NCBI RefSeq assembly: GCF_001593605.1 | Contig: NZ_CP012836.1 | Location: 2,360,501-2,424,500 of the forward strand | DNA from: Algoriphagus sanaruensis | GTDB taxonomy: Bacteria > Bacteroidota > Bacteroidia > Cytophagales > Cyclobacteriaceae | DNA length: 64,000 nt | Direction of reading: 5' to 3' | Part shown: piece after piece, positions 40,167 through 49,627 of the stretch | Layout of the letters: each line of letters starts with the position of its first letter | Position numbering within the stretch: the stretch's first letter is position 1 | Translations under genes and position numbers: made by a program | Notes under the pieces: generated by a model | Databases searched by the model: none | Told to the model about the DNA's origin: nothing | What the model saw: the letters and a program-made list of their open reading frames with translations, nothing else

Positions 40167-42701
40167 ATGGCCCAAGGAGAAAACGAGCACATCATTCCAA
40201 TTAATATTGAAGAGGAAATGCGTGGGGCTTACATCGATTATTCGATGTCAGTCATTGTTTCCAGAGCACTTCCAGATGTCCGAGACGGACTAAAGCCAGT
40301 TCACAGACGTATTCTTTATGGAATGCAAGAACTCGGAGTATTGCATAATAAACCTTATAAAAAGTCAGCCAGAATTGTAGGGGAAGTGTTGGGTAAATAT
40401 CACCCACATGGAGACTCAGCAGTTTATGATACCATGGTTCGAATGGCCCAAGACTGGTCACTTCGATATACCTTGGTAGATGGTCAAGGTAACTTTGGTT
40501 CTGTTGATGGGGATAATCCCGCAGCAATGCGATATACCGAGGCGAGATTAAAGCGAATTGCCGAGGAGTTATTGGTTGATATCAATAAAGAAACCGTTGA
40601 CTTTCAGTTCAACTTTGACGATTCCCTAAAAGAGCCAACTGTCCTTCCTGCTAAAGTACCTGCACTTCTATTAAATGGAGCTTCAGGTATTGCGGTTGGT
40701 ATGGCTACAAATATGGCTCCTCATAACCTTCGAGAAGTTATTGATGGTATTATAGCCTACATAGATAATCGAGAAATTACCGTAGCAGAATTGATGAAGC
40801 ATATAACTGCTCCAGATTTCCCTACTGGTGGAATTATTTATGGTTACAACGGCGTAAAAGCTGCCTTCGAAACAGGACGAGGACGAATTGTAATTCGAGG
40901 AAAGGCAAATATCGAGACCAAGGATAATGGAAATCGAGAGATGATTGTCATCACAGAAATTCCTTATCAGGTAAATAAAGCGAGCATGGTTGAAAAAACT
41001 GCTCAGCTTATCAATGAAAAGAAAATCGAAGGAATTTCTGCTATCCGGGATGAGTCAGATAGATCTGGGATGCGTGTCGTTTATGAACTCAAACGCGACG
41101 CCGTAGCCAATGTGGTTTTAAATAACCTATATAAGCAGACAGCTCTTCAGACCTCATTTTCAGTCAATAACGTTGCCCTCGTAAAAGGTCGTCCTTTAAC
41201 TCTAAACTTGAAAGACCTGATTGTACATTATGTCAGTCATCGTCATGAAGTGGTAGTAAGGAGAACTGAATATGAGCTTAAAGAGGCAGAAAAAAGGGCA
41301 CATATCTTAGAAGGATATTTGATCGCGCTCGATCACTTGGATGAAGTGATTTCGCTGATTCGAAATTCTGCAGATCCTGAGACCGCTCGAAATGGATTGA
41401 TGGATCGATTTGGATTAAGTGAGATTCAGGCTCGCGCCATTTTGGATATGAGACTTCAGCGTCTCACCGGAATGGAACGAGATAAAATCGTTCAAGAGTA
41501 CAAAGAGATCATGGCCTTGATTGAGGAATTGAAAGAAATCCTCGCCAATGAAGATAAGCGAATGGAGATCATCAAGGCCGAACTTATGGAAATGAAGGAT
41601 CGGTATGGAGATGATCGTCGAACTGAAATCGAGCATGATGCGGAAGATTTCAGCTATGAAGACATGATTCCAAATGAGGAAGTGGTTATAACTGTTTCTC
41701 ATCAAGGATATGTGAAGCGAACTGCTCTCACTGAATACCGTACGCAAGGAAGAGGTGGAGTTGGATCAAGAGGAGTATCTACCAAAGAGGACGATTGGAC
41801 AGAATATATTTTCACAGCTTCCACTCATAATTACCTTTTGATCTTTACCGATAAAGGAAAGCTATTCTGGCTCAAAACCTATGCAATCCCTGAAGGAAGT
41901 AAAACAGCAAAAGGTCGACCAATTCAAAATTTGATCAATATTGAGTCGGATGATAAAATCAGAAGTATTATTCAAGTAGAAAGCTTGGATGATCAGGATT
42001 ATATCAATAATCACTTCTTGGTGATGGTGACAAAACAAGGTGTCATCAAAAAGACTACCCTTGAACAATATTCCAGACCTCGCTCCAATGGTATTATTGC
42101 CCTAAACTTCCGTGAGGATGATCAGTTGGTGAATGTGAGCATGACCAATGGAAATCAGCACATTGTAATTGCAGCTAAAAGCGGAAGAGCAATTCACTTC
42201 CATGAATCAGCTGTAAGACCTATGGGACGTACAGCCACGGGGGTAAAAGCGATCACGTTAAATGATCAAAATGATTATGTCATTGGCATGGTTTGTGCCT
42301 CTGAGGAAAAAGCAACTCTATTGGTGGTTTCCGAAAAAGGATATGGAAAACGTTCCGATCTTGAAGAATACCGAATTACCAACAGAGGTGGAAAAGGTGT
42401 TAAAGCGATGAATGTGACTGAGAAGACAGGTTCTCTAGTCGCAATCAAACAAGTAGTGGATACAGATGATTTGATGATCATTAATAAATCTGGAATCACC
42501 ATTCGAATTTCGATGGATGAGCTTCGTGTGATGGGTAGAGCCACTCAAGGAGTTCGATTAATTCGAGTAGGTGAAGGAGATGAAATTTCTTCTGTTGAAA
42601 AGATTTCTAGAGAAGAGGTAGAAACCCCAGATGTATCCGGTGATGATCAGCCAGAAAACTCAAACGGAGAATCAACCAATACACAAGAAATAACTGAATA
42701 A
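40167..42701 (+). CDS. gyrA: DNA gyrase subunit A
   Basis: This 844-residue type IIA topoisomerase subunit, with GyrB, introduces negative supercoils. The catalytic tyrosine is Y123 in AMRYTEARL. The quinolone-determining region reads [17 protein letters not shown] with Ser84 and Asp88 (E. coli 83 and 87), the drug-sensitive residues. The C-terminal beta-pinwheel begins about residue 510; the GyrA-box equivalent is QGRGGVG, a weaker match to QRRGGKG but normal for Bacteroidetes. A NRGGKG motif recurs in a later blade, and an acidic tail follows. Length and motifs fit GyrA rather than ParC. A TPR-protein gene follows after 26 bases, probably co-transcribed. Confidence 0.97.
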   Translation: MAQGENEHIIPINIEEEMRGAYIDYSMSVIVSRALPDVRDGLKPVHRRILYGMQELGVLHNKPYKKSARIVGEVLGKYHPHGDSAVYDTMVRMAQDWSLRYTLVDGQGNFGSVDGDNPAAMRYTEARLKRIAEELLVDINKETVDFQFNFDDSLKEPTVLPAKVPALLLNGASGIAVGMATNMAPHNLREVIDGIIAYIDNREITVAELMKHITAPDFPTGGIIYGYNGVKAAFETGRGRIVIRGKANIETKDNGNREMIVITEIPYQVNKASMVEKTAQLINEKKIEGISAIRDESDRSGMRVVYELKRDAVANVVLNNLYKQTALQTSFSVNNVALVKGRPLTLNLKDLIVHYVSHRHEVVVRRTEYELKEAEKRAHILEGYLIALDHLDEVISLIRNSADPETARNGLMDRFGLSEIQARAILDMRLQRLTGMERDKIVQEYKEIMALIEELKEILANEDKRMEIIKAELMEMKDRYGDDRRTEIEHDAEDFSYEDMIPNEEVVITVSHQGYVKRTALTEYRTQGRGGVGSRGVSTKEDDWTEYIFTASTHNYLLIFTDKGKLFWLKTYAIPEGSKTAKGRPIQNLINIESDDKIRSIIQVESLDDQDYINNHFLVMVTKQGVIKKTTLEQYSRPRSNGIIALNFREDDQLVNVSMTNGNQHIVIAAKSGRAIHFHESAVRPMGRTATGVKAITLNDQNDYVIGMVCASEEKATLLVVSEKGYGKRSDLEEYRITNRGGKGVKAMNVTEKTGSLVAIKQVVDTDDLMIINKSGITIRISMDELRVMGRATQGVRLIRVGEGDEISSVEKISREEVETPDVSGDDQPENSNGESTNTQEITE

Positions 42702-42727
42702 CCAAACAAATAAGAACACGACGCTAA

Positions 42728-43945
42728 ATGAAAAAGCTCATTCTCTCTATAGCCCTAGTAGGTGCTTCCTCTTTGGCTTTTGGACAAAAAAAGGTGGTAC
42801 GTGAAGCAGAAAAAGGCTTCAAATCTGGAGACTTACAAGCTGCTTTGACTGCAATTGATGCAGCTACTGCCAATCCTGAAACTAGCGGTGATCCTGCTAC
42901 TTTCCTTCTTAAGGCTCAAATCGAAACCAAAATCTTTGGTTCTGATTCTTCCAATACCATGGAAACCTTGGAAAAAGGGAATGCAGCCCTTGCTACCTTT
43001 TTGAAAGCCTTTGAAATGGCCGGTAGTGATAAAAATGCTGGAGTAGGTAAGGAAGTTTATGAAGAAGATTTGATGGGTGTTCCTGACAACCTTCGACCAT
43101 ATTCTGTCATTACCTTGAAAAACACTTCCTATGACAAGGCATTGGAAAGGTATCAAGCAGAAGATTTGGAGCTTGCTTACGAGTTCTTCAATTTCTCTAC
43201 TGAAATTGATAATGCAGATACACTATCTCATTACAATGCAGCATACGTAGCCAATGACCTTGGAGAATATGAAAATGCGAAAAAGCACTTGTATGCGCTT
43301 TTAGATATTGAAAACTATGGTGCTGATAATAAGGCAAACGTTTACTATATGTTGATTCCAATCCTTACCAATGAGGATAAAAATTCTGAAGGTGCTTATG
43401 AATTGGTAAAAAAGGCACGTGAAATCCTTCCTGAAGATAAGTTCCTAGCAGAAATTGAAATCAACTTGTTGCTTCAATTGGATAAAATGGATGAGGCTAT
43501 GTCTCAAATCAATACTGCACTAGCGAATGACCCGAATAATACTGGACTTCTTTTGAGAGCAGGTTATTTGAAAGAAAAGGCTGGAGACATTGAAGGTGCT
43601 TTGGCTGATTATCAAAAGTCAGTTTCCATTGATCCAAATTTCTTTGAAGGAAACTATTACACTGGCGCTCTTTTATTAGAGCAGGCAACTGAAATGTTGA
43701 ATGGATTGAATAGTCTTTCTGACGCTGAGTGGGAAAAACAATCTCCAATCGTTGGTGCAAAGGCTGATGAAAACTACAAGAAGGCAGTAGTTTATTTTAA
43801 TAAAGCCACTGAAATCAGACCTGATAATACAGATATCCTTATCATTCTTTATCAAATCAACACTCGTTTGAAAAACAATGCTGAAGTTGAGGCAATTAAC
43901 AAAAAGCTTGTTGAAAAATTGGGTCCAAATTGGATGGATAATTAA
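42728..43945 (+). CDS. Secreted TPR-repeat protein downstream of gyrA
   Basis: This 405-residue protein has a signal peptide (MKKLILSIALVGASSLAFGQ). It has several tetratricopeptide repeats from about residue 145 to the end, seen as regular Ala/Gly/Tyr patterns (LSHYNAAYVANDLGEYENAKKHL, LLLRAGYLKEKAGDIEGALADYQKSVSIDP, YKKAVVYFNKATEIRPDN). TPRs mediate protein-protein contacts, so an envelope scaffold is likely. It follows gyrA by 26 bases and ends at a strong terminator, so it is probably in the gyrA transcript. The function is unknown. Confidence 0.83.
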   Translation: MKKLILSIALVGASSLAFGQKKVVREAEKGFKSGDLQAALTAIDAATANPETSGDPATFLLKAQIETKIFGSDSSNTMETLEKGNAALATFLKAFEMAGSDKNAGVGKEVYEEDLMGVPDNLRPYSVITLKNTSYDKALERYQAEDLELAYEFFNFSTEIDNADTLSHYNAAYVANDLGEYENAKKHLYALLDIENYGADNKANVYYMLIPILTNEDKNSEGAYELVKKAREILPEDKFLAEIEINLLLQLDKMDEAMSQINTALANDPNNTGLLLRAGYLKEKAGDIEGALADYQKSVSIDPNFFEGNYYTGALLLEQATEMLNGLNSLSDAEWEKQSPIVGAKADENYKKAVVYFNKATEIRPDNTDILIILYQINTRLKNNAEVEAINKKLVEKLGPNWMDN

Positions 43946-43961
43946 TTTGAAATTTGATTTG

Positions 43962-43988
43962 AAAAGGCCGGTTTATCCGGCCTTTTTT
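43962..43988 (+). terminator. Intrinsic terminator after the gyrA/TPR transcript
   Basis: A 10-base perfect stem AAAAGGCCGG / CCGGCCTTTT (43962-43971 and 43977-43986) with loop TTTAT is followed by T-rich sequence. Confidence 0.92.
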
Positions 43989-44034
43989 ATTTTTTGCCCG
44001 TAAGATTCCAGTTAATAAATGTCTTTTTAAATCC

Positions 44035-45141
44035 ATGAAGTTTAAACATTTCGGATGGTTGATTGCTTTTTGCTTGACTTTGACGAATGCTTCTGCTCAA
44101 AGAAAGTATGAGCATTTTTTATCACTTCTTTATGAAAGTGGTCCTATGCTCAGCAATGGAACAGATTGGGGAGATGAGGTTAAAAATGCTGTCGAGTACA
44201 AAGCCCTAGACTTTAGATTAGGCTGGAAAAAGATAAATACTGATACCTATTCATACCTCTATCGAAATCCGAGGTTTGGACTTGGTCTCAATTTTACGAT
44301 CCCATATTTTGAGGAAATTGGCCAGCCCTATGCTATTTATGGCTTTATGGATGTGCCATTTTCAAGGGTAAATTTGCCCAAACGATTTCAAACAGGATAT
44401 TTTTCTCAATTTGGGGTTGGATTTAATGTAAACCCCTATAATCCTAATAAAAATCCTGTCAATCAATATTTAGGTTCTAAGATCAATGCTTTTGTCCATT
44501 TGGGTTTTTGGGCAAAATATCCAATAAGTCCATCTGTTGATTTCCAAGCTTCTTTGGGATTAAAACACCTTTCCAATGGTGCCTCTAAAAAACCAAATGC
44601 AGGAATAAATCTTGTCCCTTTTTCTGTTGGAGTAAAGTATCGGCTTGGAAGTCAAAGTGAAATACAGTCAGACAAGTTTGAAATACCTGAATTTAAGCCA
44701 TCGAGCCATTGGAATTTTGCATTGTACTCAGGGATGAAAAATTACGAGCTAGGTGCACCAGTTTACTTTAGAGGAGGGCTAGGAGTAAATTATTTAATCC
44801 AGCCTAGCTATAAATATCGGGTGGGGTTAGGAATGGATTTGTTTTATGCTCAAGGACTTTATAGCCGATTTCCTGATTTAAAATCCACTTTTAAAAATCA
44901 AACCTCACTTGGTTTGGTCGCTTCCTGGGAATGGCAATTGACAGAAAACCTTTATGTTCCAATTGGATTTGGCGCCTATTTATATAGGCAAGAACATAAT
45001 CAAGAGGTCACTTGGTATTATGAGCGAATTGGTTTGCGTTATCGCTTTTCTAACCAACTATTTTTAGGCTTACAAATTAAGGCACATCGAGCCAGTGCTG
45101 ATTTTTTTGAGTTTACACTGGGGTATACTATTTCCAAGTGA
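44035..45141 (+). CDS. PagL-like lipid A deacylase / acyloxyacyl hydrolase family protein
   Basis: This 368-residue outer-membrane protein has a signal peptide of about 21 residues (ending NASAQ). The signature LKHLSNGASKKPNAGINLVPFSVG contains the PagL His-x-Ser-Asn-Gly motif and the distal PN.G block. PagL enzymes remove the 3-O-linked acyl chain from lipid A. The remainder has alternating strands typical of a barrel (FGLGLNFTIPYF, FRGGLGVNYLIQ, YLYRQEHN). At 368 residues it is about twice proteobacterial PagL; the extra C-terminal half appears to be a second barrel-like stretch. Whether it acts on lipid A is inference from the motif. The segment after it (45142-45283) contains no gene. Confidence 0.78.
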   Translation: MKFKHFGWLIAFCLTLTNASAQRKYEHFLSLLYESGPMLSNGTDWGDEVKNAVEYKALDFRLGWKKINTDTYSYLYRNPRFGLGLNFTIPYFEEIGQPYAIYGFMDVPFSRVNLPKRFQTGYFSQFGVGFNVNPYNPNKNPVNQYLGSKINAFVHLGFWAKYPISPSVDFQASLGLKHLSNGASKKPNAGINLVPFSVGVKYRLGSQSEIQSDKFEIPEFKPSSHWNFALYSGMKNYELGAPVYFRGGLGVNYLIQPSYKYRVGLGMDLFYAQGLYSRFPDLKSTFKNQTSLGLVASWEWQLTENLYVPIGFGAYLYRQEHNQEVTWYYERIGLRYRFSNQLFLGLQIKAHRASADFFEFTLGYTISK

Positions 45142-45283
45142 CGAACTTAAGGTTTATTTGGAATATGGTTCAAGTTGTGATTTTGTGAAATTCCATAGTT
45201 TCAATTCCTTCCCTCCGCTAGTCAAAAAATAGTTTATTTTGGCTCGTCATAAGTGTAGCTTTCCTTGTCTATTTGAACCCAAT

Positions 45284-47740
45284 ATGAAACCAACTAAACT
45301 GAATTATTTATTACTTCTAGTTTTTTGTTTTTTTAAATTCGGATTTGGATTAACTCAATCCATTCCTTCTTCAGAGATTTATCATGAGCTCCTAAGATTA
45401 AAGGAAACCAAGCGTGTTTTATATGTTGCAGCCCACCCCGATGATGAAAATACAAGGCTGATCGCCTATTTATCTCATGGGGAGCATGCTCAAGTTGCTT
45501 ATTTGAGTCTGACTCGGGGAGATGGGGGACAAAATCTGATAGGAAAAGAATTAGGAATTGAGCTTGGTCAGATTCGAACTCAAGAATTACTCAAGGCAAG
45601 GGAAACCGATGGTGGTAGACAATATTTTACCCGTGCATTGGATTTTGGCTACAGTAAAAATCCAGATGAAACGCTTCAAAACTGGGAAAAGCAAAAAGTA
45701 CTCGCTGATGTAGTTTGGACTATTCGAAAATTTCAGCCAGACATCATCATTACTAGGTTTAATACTATTCCTGGAATCACACATGGACACCATACGACCT
45801 CCGCGATTTTAGCTGGAGAAGCATTTGAATTAGCGGGTAATCCTAATGCATTTCCAGAACAGTTGGCTTTTGTGAAACCATGGCAGCCAAAGCGAATTTT
45901 CTTTAATGCATATAATTTCAGAGGTGAATTTCAGCCTGAAGAAGGGAAGAAATATCATGCCTTTGAAGTAGGAGGCTATGATCCTTTGCTTGGAAAAACA
46001 TTTCATCAAATAGCAGCAGATAGCCGAACCATGCATAAATCCCAAGGATTTGGGTCTACCGCAGGGACTGGATTAGCAAAGGATTATTTGGAGCAAGTGG
46101 GAGGTGAGGAATATTCGAATACTCCATTTGACGGAATTCAGGATCGCTGGGAACAAATAACCGGTGGAAAAGAAGTGGTTGCGCAGCTGAATCAGCTTTT
46201 GAAGGGCTTCAATTTTGTTCAGCCTGACCAAAATATCCCTGCTTTACTTTCTCTTAGGAAAACGATTTTGAATTTAAATTCGCAAGAGCTTTGGGTGAAG
46301 GAAAAACTTGGAACCTTGGATCAGATCATAGTTAATGCCTTGGGATTAAAGTATGAATACATCGCTCGAAAAGAAACGGGGTTTCCTGGTGAAAAGATCA
46401 AAACCGAGCTTATCCTTACCAATCCATCTAAGGTTGAAATTCAAGGAGTTTCATTTCAGGTAAAAGACACGTATTATGATGTGAAATCTACCAAAGAAAA
46501 TTCTACTGTTACAATTCCAGTCGATCTTGAAATACCAGAACAAATTCCGTTTTCGCAGCCTTATTGGTTGGAGAATCCGTTGGACGGGGCTCTTTTCTCA
46601 GTTCCTGATCAACATGAAATAGGGGTTCCTTTTTCTACAGAAATCTTAGGAGGTGATCTTTCTTTTTCAATTGGAGATCAACAGTTTAAAGTGCCAACTC
46701 AGCTATTTTACAAATACAATGATCAAGTAGCTGGAGAAATAAAACAGCCATTTGTCATTGTACCTGAAGTAGACTTGACACTTTCATCAGACTTGGTTTT
46801 CCTAGTTTCAGGAGCAGACCCAACTTTGACCGTTACAGTAAATTTCCGGGGATCTTATTTTGAGGGAGAATTAAATTTTGAAGGACTCTCCACAAATGAA
46901 TTTAGAGTGCTGAGTGTTGAGGATATTCCAACTGAAAAAAAGCGAATCTTTAAAATTGCTTTTCTTCCAAATCAAGCAGGGACAAAAAGAATCAAGGCAT
47001 CATTTGACACACCATCTGGTAAGCAGTTTTCTTTAATCACCAAGCGAATTTCGTATAGCCATATTCCTAATCTCACCTATTTTTCCCCAGCTGAATTCGA
47101 ATTAATTCAAGCGGATTGGAAGCTCTCGGGTGGTAAAATAGGATACATTCCGGGGGCTGGAGATGACGTTCCTGGAGTTCTTTCTTCGCTTGGCTATAAG
47201 GTTACTATGATAGGTGAGGAAGACTTTACGGTAGATTACCTCAGTCAATTTCAAGCGATTGTAGTTGGGATTAGAGCTTACAACACCAATCAAGCTTTGG
47301 CTAATAATCAACAGGCTATCATGGGATACATTAGGTCGGGTGGTAATGTAATAGTTCAATACAATACCAGTTCTCCATTGTTAACAAGTCAAATCGGTCC
47401 TTATCCCTTTACAATTGGTCGTGATCGAGTTACGGTGCAAGGTTCTCCTGTTCAAGTAGATTGGTCTAATCCAATCCTCTCTTCACCAAATCAGATCGTG
47501 GATTCGGATTTCGAGGGTTGGGTTCAGGAGCGTGGGTTGTATTTTGCAGAAAAACCAGATGAACAATTTCAAACTCCTTTGGTGATGCAGGACCCGGGAG
47601 AAAATCCATCATCAGGATCATTAATTACTGCCAAGTATGGAGAAGGACGTTTTACCTATACTGGAATTTCCTTTTTCCGTCAATTGCCAGCAGGTGTTCC
47701 GGGGGCTATTAAATTATTCATCAACTTGATTGAGCAATAA
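45284..47740 (+). CDS. PIG-L family deacetylase fused to an amidotransferase-like C-terminal domain
   Basis: This 818-residue exported protein has a signal peptide (about residues 1-24). Residues ~40-300 are a PIG-L zinc hydrolase with AAHPDDENTRL near residue 45, plus TRGDGGQNLIG and GITHGHHTTSAIL, the last providing the HxxH-type metal ligands. The middle (~320-600) is strand-rich and Ig- or sandwich-like. From about residue 620 the sequence follows the class I amidotransferase-like fold (GKIGYIPGAGDDVPGVLSSLGY, FQAIVVGIRAYNTN, GYIRSGGNVIVQYN) without an evident catalytic Cys, as in ThuA relatives. PIG-L enzymes deacetylate N-acetyl-sugars. It lies one base before a micropeptide gene and then a symporter, suggesting one unit. 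ATG 45284 starts the signal. Confidence 0.83.
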   Translation: MKPTKLNYLLLLVFCFFKFGFGLTQSIPSSEIYHELLRLKETKRVLYVAAHPDDENTRLIAYLSHGEHAQVAYLSLTRGDGGQNLIGKELGIELGQIRTQELLKARETDGGRQYFTRALDFGYSKNPDETLQNWEKQKVLADVVWTIRKFQPDIIITRFNTIPGITHGHHTTSAILAGEAFELAGNPNAFPEQLAFVKPWQPKRIFFNAYNFRGEFQPEEGKKYHAFEVGGYDPLLGKTFHQIAADSRTMHKSQGFGSTAGTGLAKDYLEQVGGEEYSNTPFDGIQDRWEQITGGKEVVAQLNQLLKGFNFVQPDQNIPALLSLRKTILNLNSQELWVKEKLGTLDQIIVNALGLKYEYIARKETGFPGEKIKTELILTNPSKVEIQGVSFQVKDTYYDVKSTKENSTVTIPVDLEIPEQIPFSQPYWLENPLDGALFSVPDQHEIGVPFSTEILGGDLSFSIGDQQFKVPTQLFYKYNDQVAGEIKQPFVIVPEVDLTLSSDLVFLVSGADPTLTVTVNFRGSYFEGELNFEGLSTNEFRVLSVEDIPTEKKRIFKIAFLPNQAGTKRIKASFDTPSGKQFSLITKRISYSHIPNLTYFSPAEFELIQADWKLSGGKIGYIPGAGDDVPGVLSSLGYKVTMIGEEDFTVDYLSQFQAIVVGIRAYNTNQALANNQQAIMGYIRSGGNVIVQYNTSSPLLTSQIGPYPFTIGRDRVTVQGSPVQVDWSNPILSSPNQIVDSDFEGWVQERGLYFAEKPDEQFQTPLVMQDPGENPSSGSLITAKYGEGRFTYTGISFFRQLPAGVPGAIKLFINLIEQ

Positions 47741-47741
47741 A

Positions 47742-47846
47742 ATGGAAGACAAGCCTATTCGCTGGAAATGGATTTATCTTGGTTTGATGCTTAGTCTAAT
47801 CGTAATGATAATGGTGTTTAATTGGTTAACTCACGCGTATTCATGA
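47742..47846 (+). CDS. 34-residue single-pass membrane micropeptide
   Basis: This is a short gene of 35 codons. The peptide has a charged N-terminus (MEDKPIRWKW) followed by one hydrophobic helix of about 19 residues (IYLGLMLSLIVMIMVFNWL) and ends THAYS. It is probably a single-span inner-membrane peptide with the N-terminus inside. Support is positional: it starts one base after the PIG-L fusion stop, and its TGA stop overlaps the ATG of the symporter gene (ATGA at 47843). That leaves no room for anything else and implies translational coupling. A role as a small accessory subunit of the symporter is inferred. The alternative is a leader peptide that exists only to couple translation. Confidence 0.68.
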   Translation: MEDKPIRWKWIYLGLMLSLIVMIMVFNWLTHAYS

Positions 47847-49543
47847 GTACACTGGATTGGGTTGTATTATTCGGAACGTTATTGACAATTGCTGTCTATG
47901 GCATTTATAAAACGCGTGGGCAAACTAATTTAGATTCCTATCTGCGTGGGAAGCATTCTATGAATTGGTGGACCATTGGTCTTTCAATCATGGCTACACA
48001 AGCATCAGCGATCACTTTTTTAAGTACTCCGGGGCAAGCCTACGAAGATGGGATGCGCTTTATTCAGTTTTATTTTGGCTTACCATTGGCAATGATCATT
48101 ATTTCGGTGAGTTTCATTCCGATCTATTATAAGCTGAAAGTATACACCGCTTATGAGTATCTCGAAAATCGATTTGATCTAAAAACGCGTACGCTGACCG
48201 CTTTGCTTTTTATTGTCCAGCGTGGATTGGCTGCCGGAATTACCATTTATGCACCAGCCATAATTTTATCTACTTTATTAGGTTGGAATCTAACTTGGAC
48301 TGTCATTTTCATTGGTTCTGTTGTGATTATTTATACAGTTTCTGGAGGAACAGAAGCGGTGTCAATTACTCAAAAACAGCAAATGGCGGTCATGATGGGA
48401 GGGATGATCTTAGCCGGAATTATTGTGATCAAAATGCTTCCGATTTCCTTTCAGGAGGCAATGCATGTAGCCGGCAAAATGGACAAACTGAATGTAGTGA
48501 GCTTCGAATTTGACCTCGCTGACCGATACAATGTGTGGTCGGGTATGACTGCAGCGGTGTTTTTATTCCTGTCTTATTTTGGATCAGACCAAAGTCAGGT
48601 GCAGCGTTATCTTTCAGGTCAAACATTAACCCAAAGTAGAATGGGCTTGATCATGAATGGATTTTTGAAAATTCCCATGCAGTTTATCATCCTCTTTATT
48701 GGGGTAATGGTGTTTGTATTTTACCAGTTCATTCAGCCGCCAGTAGTTTTTAATCAAGTTCAAACAGAGAAATTAAAGGCTAGTGAGTACGCTGAAGATT
48801 TTTCAGAATTAGAACGGAAGTATCAGGAAAGCTTTGAAGCGGGTAAGTCCTCGTATGAAGAACTATTATTGGCCATCAATGCAGGAAATGAAAATGAGGC
48901 TGCTGAGATTCAATCCAAAATAAAACTTATAAAATCCGAACAAGAGGAGATCAGGGAGTCGGTGAAAAGTCTTATTCTTAAAAACGATCCAGTTGCTGAA
49001 ACTCGGGATACCGACTATGTTTTCATGCGGTTCGTTATGGATTATTTACCGAAAGGGATTGTAGGGCTTTTATTTGCAGTAATCTTTTCTGCAGCTATGT
49101 CTTCTTCCTCGTCTGAGCTTAATGCTTTGGGTTCTACGACTACCATTGATTTGTATAAACGTTCTTTGAGAAAGACTGAAAGTGATCGACATTATTTGAA
49201 TTCTTCAAAAGCATTTACTGCCTTTTGGGGATTTGGAGCCATTCTTTTTGCGATTTATGCCTCTCTATTTGAAAACCTAATTCAAGCAGTGAATTTGTTG
49301 GGTTCGTTGTTTTACGGGTCAATTTTGGGAATTTTCATGGTGGGATTTTTTATGAAGTGGGTGAAAGGTCAGGCAGTTTTCATTGGAGCATTATTATCTC
49401 AGGCTTTAATCTTAATTATTCATTTTAAGAATGGAGTAGGGCTATTTGGATTTCATTGGGACATTGGCTTTTTGTGGTACAATGCCATCGGATGTATTTC
49501 TGTGATGTTGTTTTCAGGATTTATTCAATTAGCTAAAAGATGA
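47843..49543 (+). CDS. Sodium:solute symporter (SSS family)
   Basis: This 566-residue polytopic transporter of the SSS family moves a solute with sodium. The start MSTLDWVVLFGT is chosen because its ATG overlaps the micropeptide stop; an upstream TTG at 47822 would lie within that peptide. Hydrophobic segments fit the LeuT-fold 5+5 core, with SIMATQASAITFLSTPGQAYEDGM near the start and VIFSAAMSSSSSELNALGSTTTIDLYKR near residue 420. The latter carries the Ser/Thr-rich sodium-site helix. Between them (about 300-390) is an insertion of about 80-90 highly charged residues (LERKYQESFEAGKSSYEELL, IKLIKSEQEEIRESVKSL), predicted coiled coil. The substrate is unknown; the PIG-L partner suggests a sugar or amino sugar. 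Confidence 0.88.
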   Translation: MSTLDWVVLFGTLLTIAVYGIYKTRGQTNLDSYLRGKHSMNWWTIGLSIMATQASAITFLSTPGQAYEDGMRFIQFYFGLPLAMIIISVSFIPIYYKLKVYTAYEYLENRFDLKTRTLTALLFIVQRGLAAGITIYAPAIILSTLLGWNLTWTVIFIGSVVIIYTVSGGTEAVSITQKQQMAVMMGGMILAGIIVIKMLPISFQEAMHVAGKMDKLNVVSFEFDLADRYNVWSGMTAAVFLFLSYFGSDQSQVQRYLSGQTLTQSRMGLIMNGFLKIPMQFIILFIGVMVFVFYQFIQPPVVFNQVQTEKLKASEYAEDFSELERKYQESFEAGKSSYEELLLAINAGNENEAAEIQSKIKLIKSEQEEIRESVKSLILKNDPVAETRDTDYVFMRFVMDYLPKGIVGLLFAVIFSAAMSSSSSELNALGSTTTIDLYKRSLRKTESDRHYLNSSKAFTAFWGFGAILFAIYASLFENLIQAVNLLGSLFYGSILGIFMVGFFMKWVKGQAVFIGALLSQALILIIHFKNGVGLFGFHWDIGFLWYNAIGCISVMLFSGFIQLAKR

Positions 49544-49576
49544 GGCTAATTCTTTCTTCAAAATAGGTATAAAGAA

Positions 49577-49606
49577 AAAAGCCAGATTGTTGAAATCTGG
49601 CTTTTG
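49577..49606 (+). terminator. Intrinsic terminator after the symporter gene
   Basis: A 12-base perfect stem (49577-49588 and 49594-49605) with core GCCAGATT and a 5-base loop has A/T flanks, so it can also serve the convergent DUF2911 gene. Confidence 0.9.
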
Positions 49607-49627
49607 CTTTTCCTGTTAAAAGAAATC

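Noticed and set aside
40167..42701. Possible quinolone resistance in gyrA
   Set aside because: The determining residues Ser84 and Asp88 are the sensitive ones, so there is no sign of resistance.
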